DNA of 5,930 nt from Phycisphaerae bacterium (GCA_002718515.1 PBEX01000027.1:18724-24653), one strand, 5' to 3'; counted from the first letter of the stretch, positions 1 to 5,930 are shown. A program made the numbers and translations. The notes: generated by a model from the sequence alone, not told the origin.

Positions 1-30
1 CATGGGGCGAGTGCGAGTAATCTACGCTCC

Positions 31-432
31 ATGTTTAATATTGACACGTGCACAGTCTATAACTTCCATCTTCCCGACCACCCTGGGGTTCTTCTCGCAT
101 TTGCCAACCGACTAAGAACTGCTGACATTCCCCTCAAGGCGCTGTGGGCTCAGGGGAAGTCTAAAGTGGATGCTCGGATCAGGTGCATTCCAGAACGAGA
201 TCCCCAATTCAGAGATTTCGCACAATCAGCCGAGTTAGAACTCAACGAAGAAATCGTTGTGTATATCACCGCAATTGACAGCGGGGGTGAGTTTCACAAA
301 CTGCTTGAACGCATTGCGTCTGCCAACATCAACATCAATGAGATGCAAGCGGTCAATTTTGGCGGCGAAACTGGCTGGATGATTTGGACCGATGAGGAGC
401 AAATTGAGCCCCTCATCGAATCCATTCGTTAA
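31..432 (+). CDS. Stand-alone tandem ACT-domain protein
   Basis: This is a 133-residue soluble protein built from two ACT-like units. The first (about residues 8-53) opens with YNFHLPDHPGVLLAFANRL, a typical ACT strand, turn and helix with the DHPG turn at 16-19. The second (about residues 74-130) reads EEIVVYITAIDSGGEFHKLL, then the strand ININEMQAVNF and a final strand GWMIWTD. ACT domains commonly bind amino acids or other small ligands and regulate enzymes, but no catalytic or DNA-binding domain is attached here, so the partner and ligand are unknown. The start at 31 is uncertain: there is no Shine-Dalgarno sequence, and the frame stays open leftward to base 1 without another start codon, so the true start may lie outside the window. 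The gene converges on rpoD with no bases between the stop codons. The ACT fold call is fairly sure; the role is not assigned. Confidence 0.8.
   Translation: MFNIDTCTVYNFHLPDHPGVLLAFANRLRTADIPLKALWAQGKSKVDARIRCIPERDPQFRDFAQSAELELNEEIVVYITAIDSGGEFHKLLERIASANININEMQAVNFGGETGWMIWTDEEQIEPLIESIR
386..423. terminator. Long hairpin at the ACT/rpoD convergent junction
   Basis: A perfect 8-bp inverted repeat, CGATGAGG (390-397) and CCTCATCG (411-418), lies inside the last codons of the ACT gene. Past single mismatches it extends inward by two G-C pairs around the loop AAATTGA and outward by GGA/TCC (386-388 and 421-423). On the minus strand the hairpin begins about 10 bases after the rpoD stop codon, where a terminator would be expected; on the plus strand it is followed by the moderately T-rich ATTCGTTAATCATTCTT. 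Neither side has a proper U-run, so it may be a weak bidirectional terminator or an mRNA 3'-end stabiliser. It also encodes protein, so coincidence is possible. Confidence 0.45.
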
Positions 433-2262
433 TCATTCTTCGCCTTCTTCATGCTGATCAATAAAGCTCGATAGCCGGCGCCGTCTCACAGGATGCTGCA
501 GTTTTCGAATGGCTTTTGATTCTACTTGACGTACACGCTCACGTGTCACCTTAAAGATTCTTCCGACTTCTTCTAGCGTGTATGTGTATCCATCACCAAT
601 CCCGTAACGGAGTTTTAGAATCTCACGCTCTCTGTAAGTCAGCGTCTTCAAGACATCATTAATTCGCGAACGAAGCATTTCGCTTGTTGCTGTTTCTGAT
701 GGAGCTTGTTGTCTTTCATCTTCAATGAAGTCACCGAACTGCGAATCTTCAGATTCGCCTACAGGCCGATCGAGACTGATTGGGTGACGCGAAATTTTCA
801 TGACACGCTTTGTCTCTTCAATCGTCATGTCTGCAACTTCCGCAATCTCTTCAAGTGTTGGCTCACGACCAATGTCTTGAAGCAGACGCTTCTGGATTCC
901 ACGAAGTTTTGACATCGTTTCAATCATATGGACAGGGACGCGAATCGTTCTTGCATGGTCTGCAATAGCACGTGTAATCGCCTGTCTAATCCACCATGTT
1001 GCATACGTTGAGAATTTATAACCACGACGATACTCATACTTATCAACCGCACGCATAAGCCCTGTGTTGCCTTCTTGAATGATGTCAAGGAATGGCAATC
1101 CACGGTTTCGGTATTTCTTCGCGATGGAGACGACCAATCGAAGGTTACCTCCAGATAAGTCTCGCTTGCCTTGGTCGTACTCTTCGAAGACGACTGCAAT
1201 TCGTTTTAGTCGTGCTTCAAGTTGTTCAGGTGACTCTAAAACAAGGCGTCTTAGACCAGCCATTTCTTCTTGCATGACGATGATGTCATCAGGGTCAACT
1301 TGGGACTTATGCTTCTTCGCATAGGCCATATCACGTTCAATCTGCTTAAACTTCTTCGAGATGGATTGGAGTTTTCGGAGAAGCGGCTGAATCTTCGCAG
1401 TTCTTAAACAGCACTCTTCAAGGAGCGTTGCAATTTTGCGTCTTCGTGATTGCATCGTTTGAAGGACATCTTCACGCTCTTTCTTTTCTAAACCACCATC
1501 TTCACAGCGTTCCCAATCGGCTTCATTTGCCGCAAGAAGTGTCTTGATTGTTTTTACGTTTACTGGAATTCGGCTTGCGACTTTTTGTTTCGCATTCTCT
1601 TCAGCAGTTGAAATCCGCATCGTTCGGTCAAATGGCAGTTTACCTTCGTGGACGAGTTCTAGGATTTCAATGGCTTGTCTTGCTGCATAATCTGATTCAA
1701 GGATGAAACGTCTAAACACGAAACGTGTTGATTCAATCTTCTTCGCAAGTCGAATTTCTTCTTCTCGCGTGAGAAGAGAAATGCTACCCATCTGAGTCAA
1801 GTACATACGAATCGGGTCATCGATTCGACGCGATGATGCTTCCGCAAGCGCTTCAGCGATGACTGCTTGCGCTTCGCCTTCATCAAGCAAATCGTCATCT
1901 TCGTGGAGATGAATTTCGTTCTTATCATCATTTTCTTTCTCATCAGCCAAAACTTCAGCGGAGTCTTTCCACGGCGTGTCACGCTTAAACTTCAAGTTCG
2001 TTTGTAGTGGAACAAAATATTGGTCCCATCCACGACGCATTCTTAGGTCTTCTCCAATGAGTTCAACATTTAATGCATAAACCAAGCAGAGCAACTCATC
2101 AATCTTCTCTGGAGTTAAAAACTCGTCAGGAAGCGCTGAATTGATTTCTTCATAACAAATCCAACCGCGATCAACGCTGACGTTGAGCAGGCCATGCAAG
2201 CTTGGGTGCATTGCAGGGATTACTGGCTTAACGCTCGTCTTTACAGTTAATGTCATTTCCAT
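433..2262 (-). CDS. rpoD: RNA polymerase primary sigma factor (sigma-70, RpoD)
   Basis: This 609-residue principal sigma factor directs RNA polymerase to -35/-10 promoters. Region 1.1 lies at about 20-75 ([13 protein letters not shown]...PEKIDELL), followed by an acidic linker at 107-130. Region 1.2 is at about 147-180 ([14 protein letters not shown]). A long non-conserved charged segment spans about 190-365. Region 2 is at 372-446 ([29 protein letters not shown], then [14 protein letters not shown], the -10-contacting and melting segment). Region 3 is at 447-520 and region 4 at 528-600, with the -35-binding helix-turn-helix [26 protein letters not shown]. Full-length primary-sigma architecture separates it from alternative sigmas. 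The start is ambiguous: AAGGAG lies only 3 bases before the ATG at 2262 but 9 bases before a second in-frame ATG at 2256, which may be the true start. It follows dnaG by 44 bases and is probably co-transcribed with it. The region 1.2/4.2 wording resembles Planctomycetota. Confidence 0.97.
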   Translation of the reverse strand: MEMTLTVKTSVKPVIPAMHPSLHGLLNVSVDRGWICYEEINSALPDEFLTPEKIDELLCLVYALNVELIGEDLRMRRGWDQYFVPLQTNLKFKRDTPWKDSAEVLADEKENDDKNEIHLHEDDDLLDEGEAQAVIAEALAEASSRRIDDPIRMYLTQMGSISLLTREEEIRLAKKIESTRFVFRRFILESDYAARQAIEILELVHEGKLPFDRTMRISTAEENAKQKVASRIPVNVKTIKTLLAANEADWERCEDGGLEKKEREDVLQTMQSRRRKIATLLEECCLRTAKIQPLLRKLQSISKKFKQIERDMAYAKKHKSQVDPDDIIVMQEEMAGLRRLVLESPEQLEARLKRIAVVFEEYDQGKRDLSGGNLRLVVSIAKKYRNRGLPFLDIIQEGNTGLMRAVDKYEYRRGYKFSTYATWWIRQAITRAIADHARTIRVPVHMIETMSKLRGIQKRLLQDIGREPTLEEIAEVADMTIEETKRVMKISRHPISLDRPVGESEDSQFGDFIEDERQQAPSETATSEMLRSRINDVLKTLTYREREILKLRYGIGDGYTYTLEEVGRIFKVTRERVRQVESKAIRKLQHPVRRRRLSSFIDQHEEGEE

Positions 2263-2266
2263 GTAC

Positions 2267-2272
2267 TCCTTC
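2267..2272 (-). promoter_or_regulatory. rpoD Shine-Dalgarno sequence AAGGAG
   Basis: On the minus strand AAGGAG is followed by TAC and then ATG (2262), which is very close spacing. The next in-frame ATG (2256) lies 9 bases from the motif, within the usual range. The site therefore supports translation from this point but favours the second methionine, which would give a 607-residue protein. Confidence 0.6.
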
Positions 2273-2306
2273 TAAAATCCTTCAATAAACGGCTCTTCAT
2301 GTTTCA

Positions 2307-4136
2307 TCAAGAGACGCTCTTAATCTTCTTCTTTCGCATTGCTTCAATCGCCTGTTGAGCTGCCTTGGCTTTTTCAACAGGGTCTTCTACTTGTTTAATA
2401 TTCTTTATCTCTTGCGTCAGGGCTCGCTGGTCAATCGTGTCGAAAAACGCCTTAAGAGATGTATTCATTGCACTCATCACGCTTCCCTCGTTTTCACAAA
2501 GTCGTTCTCCGTGGAAGAACAAAAGCGATGCTTCCGAACGCAGTTCTGGGTTCAACTCGTCGAGAATTTCTGGCATCGTAAATGTCAACCCAGTCATCAG
2601 CTTTGGCAAGATTAGCGACACGACAGTATTCGAAAGGGGGTCGACAAAATCTTCAGTCGTAATTTTTCTCTCGGTTTCTCTTAACACACCAGAAGCTTCA
2701 TTTGGGTCATACAAACAAACACCAATGAGTTCTTGTTCTGCTTTTTGACGTTTCGTTGACACATTGCCTATGGCAATTGGGGCTGGTTCGCTTACAGACT
2801 GATTGGTTGGCGTAACTGCAGCAGGGCGATTCGGCAACTGGGCGTTCATGAGTTGTTCGACATCAGTCATTGGCATTGATAAGAGTTGGCCTAGTCGTTC
2901 GTATACAAATCGCTTTCTTAACCCAGACATTGAGTCGAAACCGAGCTGAGCAAGTGATTGTAAAAAGGCATGAACGACAGTCGTTTGACCTGTCGTCGTT
3001 GTTTCGCCATCTAACTCCAATTGCAAGCGGTTAAGTTTGTATGTCAACGCATCTGTTGCACTTTCAACAAAACCTTCAAATGACGCTTTATCAGTTGCGA
3101 CATCTGCAGGGTCTTTACCTTCCGGAAGAACGCAAACACGAACATCAACTGGTGTATTGAAGAAGATGTCGATTGCACGGTCGGCTGCTTTTTGACCTGA
3201 AGCATCTCCATCAAAGACGAGAACGACTTCATTGCACAACCGCGAGAGCATTGTTGCATGTTCTTTTGTAAACGCTGTCCCAAGCGTTCCTACAACATGC
3301 TCGACACCCGCTTGGTGACAGGCAATCACATCTGTGTAACCTTCAACGACAATTGCCAATTTTGCATCACGAATCGATTTTTGTGCAAGGTGCATGCCGT
3401 ACAGTGTTTTTGATTTGTGGAATAATTCTGTTTCAGGACTATTCAAGTATTTTGGTTCAGCTTCTTCGTTGATACGGCGAGCACCGAAAGCAATCGTCTT
3501 GCCAAATGCATCCCAAATCGGGAACATGATTCGGTTTCTAAAAGTGTCATAAACATGCGTTTCATGCCCGCTTTGCTTTTCTTTCAGAAGTCCAACATCT
3601 TTTGCTTTTTGAATACGTGCGTCATTGCCCCGCAAGTTCGCCGCAATAAAATCCCACGCATCTGGGGCAACACCAAGTTCAAACTTCTGAATTGTTTCTT
3701 CAGAAAAACCGCGCCCATTAAGAATGTCAATCGCTTGTTTGCCCTCCGCAGAATCTTGCAATGTTGTTACGTATTTTTGTTTCGCCCAATTAGCGACATC
3801 TTGCAACACACGTTTCGTTGAAACTGCTTCTTCTTGCTGCTTCGTTCTGCCCTCAAGTTCAATGCCTTCGCGTTCTGCGAGCATCCGCAATGCTTCTCCA
3901 AAACTCATATTCAGATACTTCTCAAGAAACGTAAAGCATGAGCCCGTTGCACCACAAGAGAAGCAGTGATAGAACGCGTTTTCTCGATGCGTCACGACCG
4001 ACATTGAAGGGCGGTTATCGTCGTGAAATGGACAAACACCGACCCATTCACGCCCTTTGGGCTGAAGTGGCACATATTCATTGATGAGTGCGACAAGATC
4101 GACTGCATCTCTCACACGTTGAATATCATTGGACAT
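2307..4136 (-). CDS. dnaG: DNA primase DnaG
   Basis: This 609-residue protein synthesises RNA primers for the replication fork and works with the replicative helicase DnaB. The N-terminal CHC2 zinc finger uses C35, H38, C58 and C61 (CPFH...HCFSCG). The catalytic core includes PKYLNSPET (228-236), typical of DnaG. The Toprim fold carries E265 in VVEGYTDVIA, D309 and D311 in VFDGDASG, and the LPEGKDPAD loop (337-345), so the metal-binding acidic residues are all present. A Pro/Thr/Ser-rich linker (about 435-460) leads to a C-terminal helical domain from AEQELIGVCLYDP (about 466) to the end, in the place of the usual helicase-interaction domain. The start fits the family, since the finger begins about 35 residues in, but no clear Shine-Dalgarno sequence precedes it. 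The gene is immediately upstream of rpoD and likely in the same operon, behind a promoter and long leader at 4137-4355. Confidence 0.97.
   Translation of the reverse strand: MSNDIQRVRDAVDLVALINEYVPLQPKGREWVGVCPFHDDNRPSMSVVTHRENAFYHCFSCGATGSCFTFLEKYLNMSFGEALRMLAEREGIELEGRTKQQEEAVSTKRVLQDVANWAKQKYVTTLQDSAEGKQAIDILNGRGFSEETIQKFELGVAPDAWDFIAANLRGNDARIQKAKDVGLLKEKQSGHETHVYDTFRNRIMFPIWDAFGKTIAFGARRINEEAEPKYLNSPETELFHKSKTLYGMHLAQKSIRDAKLAIVVEGYTDVIACHQAGVEHVVGTLGTAFTKEHATMLSRLCNEVVLVFDGDASGQKAADRAIDIFFNTPVDVRVCVLPEGKDPADVATDKASFEGFVESATDALTYKLNRLQLELDGETTTTGQTTVVHAFLQSLAQLGFDSMSGLRKRFVYERLGQLLSMPMTDVEQLMNAQLPNRPAAVTPTNQSVSEPAPIAIGNVSTKRQKAEQELIGVCLYDPNEASGVLRETERKITTEDFVDPLSNTVVSLILPKLMTGLTFTMPEILDELNPELRSEASLLFFHGERLCENEGSVMSAMNTSLKAFFDTIDQRALTQEIKNIKQVEDPVEKAKAAQQAIEAMRKKKIKSVS
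2351..2381 (-). other. Inverted repeat near the 3' end of dnaG
   Basis: A perfect 8-bp inverted repeat, CCTGTTGA and TCAACAGG on the minus strand, is separated by 15 bases and lies inside dnaG (codons for PVEKAKAAQQA), about 40-75 bases before its stop and roughly 90 bases before the rpoD start. In E. coli the dnaG-rpoD boundary of the macromolecular synthesis operon carries an RNA processing site, so a cleavage or attenuation role here is conceivable. No U-run follows, so it is not an intrinsic terminator. Constraint from the protein sequence could also explain it. Confidence 0.4.
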
Positions 4137-4152
4137 GAATGTGTTGACTCAT
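4126..4152 (-). other. Possible 8-codon upstream ORF overlapping the dnaG start
   Basis: An ATG at 4152 opens a short frame (MSQHIHVQ) that stops at 4126-4128, 11 bases inside dnaG and in a different frame from it. Ribosomes finishing it would end close to the dnaG start, which has no clear Shine-Dalgarno sequence, so translational coupling is possible. The short frame has no visible ribosome binding site either, so this may be chance. Confidence 0.2.
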
Positions 4153-4321
4153 AAACGGCAATTAGACAGCATGAAAAAAGAAGAACAAAGCAGAGGCAAT
4201 GTTAAAACGAAAAGGATTGTTAAGTTGTCGTGGCCCGTTGCACGGTTTTGAGTTCGGAGTGCTCAGACATTCAAAATGCTGGTTCACTCCCATTTAGGGG
4301 TGCTTTTGCCTGTATGTGGAC
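4137..4321 (-). ncRNA. Structured dnaG leader or small RNA, family unknown
   Basis: From the predicted start near 4321 the transcript runs about 185 bases to dnaG. Going 5' to 3' it contains AGGCAA (4311-4306), CACCCC (4302-4297), GGGAGTG (4291-4285), CACTCC (4261-4256), a CCGT/ACGG mini-hairpin (4245-4235), and TTGCCT (4199-4194), which can pair with AGGCAA. The middle segment GGGAGTG can pair with CACCCC (six pairs, one bulged A, loop TAAAT) or with CACTCC. The second form is longer, about 13 pairs once the inner CAG/CTG and CATT/AATG stems are counted. These two folds exclude each other. A U-rich stretch (about 4184-4173) precedes the possible second promoter and could be a 3' end, but no GC-rich terminator stem precedes it. 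It does not match 5S, SRP, tmRNA, RNase P or the riboswitch consensus sequences I know. Confidence 0.4.
4161..4187 (-). promoter_or_regulatory. Possible second, proximal dnaG promoter
   Basis: On the minus strand TTGTTC (-35-like) is followed 16 bases later by TCTAAT (4166-4161), which matches the -10 consensus at five of six positions. Transcription would begin near 4154, giving a leader of fewer than 20 bases. The -35 match is poor, so this is tentative. If real, the longer upstream RNA could be an independent small RNA rather than only a leader. Confidence 0.3.
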
Positions 4322-4327
4322 TCTCTA

Positions 4328-4355
4328 AGAATACGCAAGAAACTTGGGGCGTCAA
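4328..4355 (-). promoter_or_regulatory. Sigma-70 promoter for dnaG-rpoD
   Basis: The -35 box TTGACG (4355-4350) and -10 box TATTCT (4333-4328) are separated by 16 bases on the minus strand, each matching consensus at five of six positions. Transcription should start near 4321-4322. An A7 tract lies 12-18 bases upstream of the -35 box, where an UP element would act. The promoter is placed after the rpmB terminator, so it fits as the main entry point for dnaG and rpoD. Confidence 0.65.
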
Positions 4356-4365
4356 CCAAAAGAGC

Positions 4366-4430
4366 GTTTTTTTCGGACGTTATCGCTGAAAAAAAGCGAA
4401 AAATTGAAAAATTTCTCCAAAAAAAGGAGG
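4366..4430. other. A/T-tract region with two A-loop inverted repeats
   Basis: Between the rpmB terminator and the dnaG promoter lie a T7 tract (4367-4373) and A tracts at 4389-4395, 4399-4403, 4407-4411 and 4419-4425 (plus strand). Their centres are spaced about 22, 9, 8 and 13 bases apart, loosely following the helical repeat, which suggests intrinsic DNA bending. Two of the tracts sit in the loops of short perfect stems: CGCT/AGCG (4384-4398) and CTCC/GGAG (4415-4429). No gene is visible. A role as promoter-boosting curved DNA is inferred. Confidence 0.35.
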
Positions 4431-4438
4431 TTCTGCAG

Positions 4439-4462
4439 AAAAACAGCCTGGTTTAACCAGCT
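4439..4462 (-). terminator. rpmB intrinsic terminator overlapping the stop codon
   Basis: On the minus strand the last rpmB codons form a stem, CAG plus CTGGT, closed by ACCAG, a bulged G and CTG, and followed directly by TTTTT (4443-4439). The three-base loop is TAA, the rpmB stop codon. Eight base pairs plus a U5 run fit a moderate Rho-independent terminator. A ribosome reaching the stop would cover the hairpin, so termination efficiency may depend on translation of rpmB. A 10-base palindrome, TTCTGCAGAA, follows at 4431-4440. Confidence 0.65.
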
Positions 4463-4731
4463 GCTTGTAATTTTTGATCTCTCGTATAGCCGTATTTACG
4501 CTTAAGCGGCTTAACGACTAATCCTTGCTTGATTGCTTTTGCGGAGACTTTGATGCGTTGCGGAACGCCATCAACAATCGCGCGAACATTGTGCAAATTC
4601 GCTTTAAAACGGCGTTTATCGTTCGCAGTGACCTTTAAACCAATACCGCCTTGATACTTCGGCTTACCGCGGTATCTGATTTTGCGACCAACAGTTGTCT
4701 TTCGACCAGTAAAGTGACATACTCGAGGCAT
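4453..4731 (-). CDS. rpmB: Large ribosomal subunit protein bL28
   Basis: This 92-residue basic protein of the 50S subunit belongs to the L28 family. Family hallmarks are the N-terminus MPRVCHFTGRKTTVGRKIRYRGK, the central KRRFKANLHNVR (39-50), and KVSAKAIKQGLVVKP (61-75). It is somewhat longer than the roughly 78-residue E. coli protein because of a C-terminal tail (KRKYGYTRDQKLQAAG). Only one cysteine (C5) is present, so it is the zinc-free type. The start at 4731 is preferred over an in-frame ATG at 4782: TAGGAG sits 8 bases ahead of 4731, the protein then begins like other L28 proteins, and the 4782 start would lie upstream of the predicted transcription start. It has its own promoter and terminator. 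It lies 89 bases after clpX and 316 before dnaG. Confidence 0.95.
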   Translation of the reverse strand: MPRVCHFTGRKTTVGRKIRYRGKPKYQGGIGLKVTANDKRRFKANLHNVRAIVDGVPQRIKVSAKAIKQGLVVKPLKRKYGYTRDQKLQAAG

Positions 4732-4747
4732 TGATAAATCTCCTACA

Positions 4748-4763
4748 TCGCATTTTGATGCGA
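4748..4763 (-). promoter_or_regulatory. 5'-terminal hairpin of rpmB mRNA
   Basis: A perfect 6-bp stem, TCGCAT and ATGCGA with loop CAAA, begins one or two bases after the predicted rpmB transcription start (about 4764) and ends just before the TAGGAG ribosome binding site. Such 5'-terminal stems can protect mRNA from decay. Alternatively it could be a protein-binding site for feedback by L28, or a DNA operator. The sequence is clear; the function is inferred. Confidence 0.45.
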
Positions 4764-4770
4764 ATTGACC

Positions 4771-4800
4771 ATTATACCACAAGAAGGGGCTTTAATGCAA
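4771..4800 (-). promoter_or_regulatory. Extended -10 promoter of rpmB
   Basis: The minus strand carries a perfect TATAAT (4776-4771) preceded by TGG, an extended -10 element, with TTGCAT (4800-4795) 18 bases upstream as the -35 box. The start falls near 4764, giving a 33-base leader. No convincing terminator is seen between clpX and this promoter, so some rpmB transcription may also come through from clpX. Confidence 0.75.
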
Positions 4801-4820
4801 TCCGATCAATTGGTCTAAGG

Positions 4821-5930
4821 TTATGCCGATTCTTTGGCTTTGGAGTCTGGGACACGCAATGTATCAAGGTCTAAGCCATTTTCAATTGCAGCTGCAGTGA
4901 TGCGGTACACGATGTTCTCATTATCCTTGTCAGGAAGGTCATACATGACGTCTATCATGAAGTTGTCGATGACCGCTCTGAGTGCTCTCGCACCCGTTCC
5001 ACGTTCCATCGCCCGTTTAGCAATGAGATGCAGCGCATCATCCGTAAACTCCAGCTTTGCTGCCTCAAGCGAGAAGAGGTGCTGATATTGCCTAATGATG
5101 GCGTTGCGAGGCTCTGTCAAAATCCTCACCATCGCGTCTTCTGTAAGTGGCATGAGCGGCGTCACAATCGGTAATCGGCCAAGAAGTTCAGGAATCAAAC
5201 CAAACTGCAGGATGTCTTCGTTGTTCACGAGATCTAGCAACTTCATCTCTTGCTCTTGCTCTGTGAGCTTCGATTCGTCTGCTGAGGAGCCACCAAAACC
5301 AATTCTAGCCTTACCAATTCGCTTAGAGATAATCTCTGAAATGCCATCGAATGAACCACCACAGATGAAGAGAATATTCTTCGTGTCCATCTGAATATAT
5401 TGCTGCTCAGGGTGTTTTCGCCCACCTTGTGGTGGAATGTTTGCAACAACGCCTTCTAGCATTTTGAGCAGTGATTGTTGAACGCCTTCACCAGAAACAT
5501 CACGAGTAATCGATACGTTCTGTGTGGTTCTGCCAATCTTGTCAATCTCATCGATATAGATAATGCCACGTTGAGCAGCATCCAAATCGAAGTCTGCGGC
5601 TTGGAGCAGTTTAAGTAACAAGTTTTCTACGTCTTCACCAACATAACCTGCCTCTGTTAATGTCGTTGCATCAGCAATCGCAAACGGAACATTCAGAATC
5701 CTTGACAAAGTCTTTGCAAGAAGTGTTTTGCCAGTTCCGGTAGGACCAAGGAGTAACACGTTTGATTTATCAAGTTCAACATCTCGGTCAGCGTTTTCGA
5801 GTTGAGACAACCGTTTGTAATGGTTGTGTACAGCGACTGCTAATGAACGCTTTGCTCGGTCTTGACCGATGACATATTGATCTAAGTATTCATTAATCTG
5901 CCGTGGCGTGAGAATCGATGTAAACATCGG
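4821..5930 (-). CDS. clpX: ClpX, ATPase subunit of ClpXP protease (N-terminus cut by window edge)
   Basis: This AAA+ unfoldase recognises tagged substrates and threads them into ClpP for degradation. Numbered from the methionine at 5927, the visible part shows LDQYVIGQ (15-22), Walker A GPTGTGKT (61-68), pore loop GYVGED (94-99), Walker B IIYIDEID (122-129), the GGRKH loop (168-172), sensor-1-like CGGSFDGI (189-196), the ClpP-docking IGFGG (209-213), the LLGRLP arginine region (248-253), and sensor-2 GTGAR (310-314). The IGF tripeptide points to ClpX rather than a ClpP-independent AAA+ protein. The frame continues upstream of 5927 to the window edge (a proline codon), and ClpX normally carries a zinc-binding domain of about 60 residues before this point, so the ATG at 5927 is probably internal. 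The AAA+ module and C-terminus appear complete. Confidence 0.96.
   Translation of the reverse strand, partial: PMFTSILTPRQINEYLDQYVIGQDRAKRSLAVAVHNHYKRLSQLENADRDVELDKSNVLLLGPTGTGKTLLAKTLSRILNVPFAIADATTLTEAGYVGEDVENLLLKLLQAADFDLDAAQRGIIYIDEIDKIGRTTQNVSITRDVSGEGVQQSLLKMLEGVVANIPPQGGRKHPEQQYIQMDTKNILFICGGSFDGISEIISKRIGKARIGFGGSSADESKLTEQEQEMKLLDLVNNEDILQFGLIPELLGRLPIVTPLMPLTEDAMVRILTEPRNAIIRQYQHLFSLEAAKLEFTDDALHLIAKRAMERGTGARALRAVIDNFMIDVMYDLPDKDNENIVYRITAAAIENGLDLDTLRVPDSKAKESA

Noticed and set aside
3..20. End of an upstream plus-strand gene with stop TAA at 18-20
   Set aside because: Only five codons are visible, which is too little to support a gene.
2365..2748. 127-codon plus-strand open frame
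   Set aside because: It lies wholly antisense to dnaG, has no recognisable domain or ribosome site, and follows from the codon use of the real gene. Similar plus-strand frames inside rpoD and clpX were rejected on the same grounds.
3044..3283. Minus-strand alternative frame inside dnaG
   Set aside because: It is a shifted-frame shadow of the Toprim-coding region with low-complexity, motif-free sequence. The true frame is intact throughout.
4144..4172. Plus-strand promoter starting with TTGACT
   Set aside because: Spacing of 17 leads to CAGCAT, a poor -10 match, and no plus-strand gene follows.
4281..4291. T-loop-like GGTTCACTCCC suggesting a tRNA or tmRNA
   Set aside because: The flanking bases do not form a T-stem, and no acceptor, D or anticodon arms can be built around it.
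4201..4325. 5S rRNA, SRP RNA or classical 6S RNA
   Set aside because: A few short matches (CCGAACTC) resemble 5S, but the helices do not fit. The SRP GGAAGCAGC core and a long 6S rod with a central bubble were not found. A divergent 6S cannot be fully excluded by eye.
4426..4430. Plus-strand GGAGG as a ribosome binding site
   Set aside because: No start codon lies within reach downstream on the plus strand.
4732..4782. N-terminal extension of L28 from an ATG at 4782
   Set aside because: It would begin upstream of the predicted transcription start and run across the -10 box, and the downstream ATG at 4731 has a good ribosome site and the family-typical N-terminus.

Overview
The window looks like a piece of a bacterial chromosome carrying core housekeeping genes, with no phage, transposon, CRISPR or defence genes. 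The most likely source is a moderate-GC member of the Planctomycetota. This is inferred mainly from the sigma factor: its region 1.2 ([14 protein letters not shown]), the LPFDRT segment, and the [12 protein letters not shown]...[13 protein letters not shown] helix-turn-helix resemble planctomycete RpoD proteins as I remember them. No database search was possible, so the phylum is provisional.

Layout, left to right. Positions 31-432 (+) encode a small stand-alone tandem-ACT protein, with its reading frame open to the left edge. All other genes are on the minus strand. rpoD (433-2262) converges on the ACT gene, and the two stop codons touch with no base between them. dnaG (2307-4136) lies 44 bases upstream of rpoD. 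A gene-less stretch (4137-4452) follows. It holds a good sigma-70 promoter for dnaG, a roughly 185-base structured leader, a run of A/T tracts and the rpmB terminator. rpmB (4453-4731) has its own extended -10 promoter and a 5'-terminal hairpin. clpX (4821 to the right edge) is missing its N-terminus because the window ends.

In transcription order the minus strand reads clpX, rpmB, terminator, dnaG, rpoD. The segment ribosomal protein, terminator, primase, sigma factor parallels the classical macromolecular synthesis operon (rpsU-dnaG-rpoD) of Proteobacteria, but with L28 in the ribosomal-protein position. It couples translation, replication priming and transcription initiation, next to the ClpX unfoldase of protein quality control. 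The predicted promoters match the consensus expected for the RpoD encoded here.

No new multi-gene system is visible. The points worth following up are regulatory: a dnaG leader in which one segment can pair with either of two near-identical partners, hairpins at the dnaG-rpoD and rpoD/ACT junctions, a terminator whose loop is the rpmB stop codon, and a hairpin at the predicted 5' end of the rpmB mRNA.
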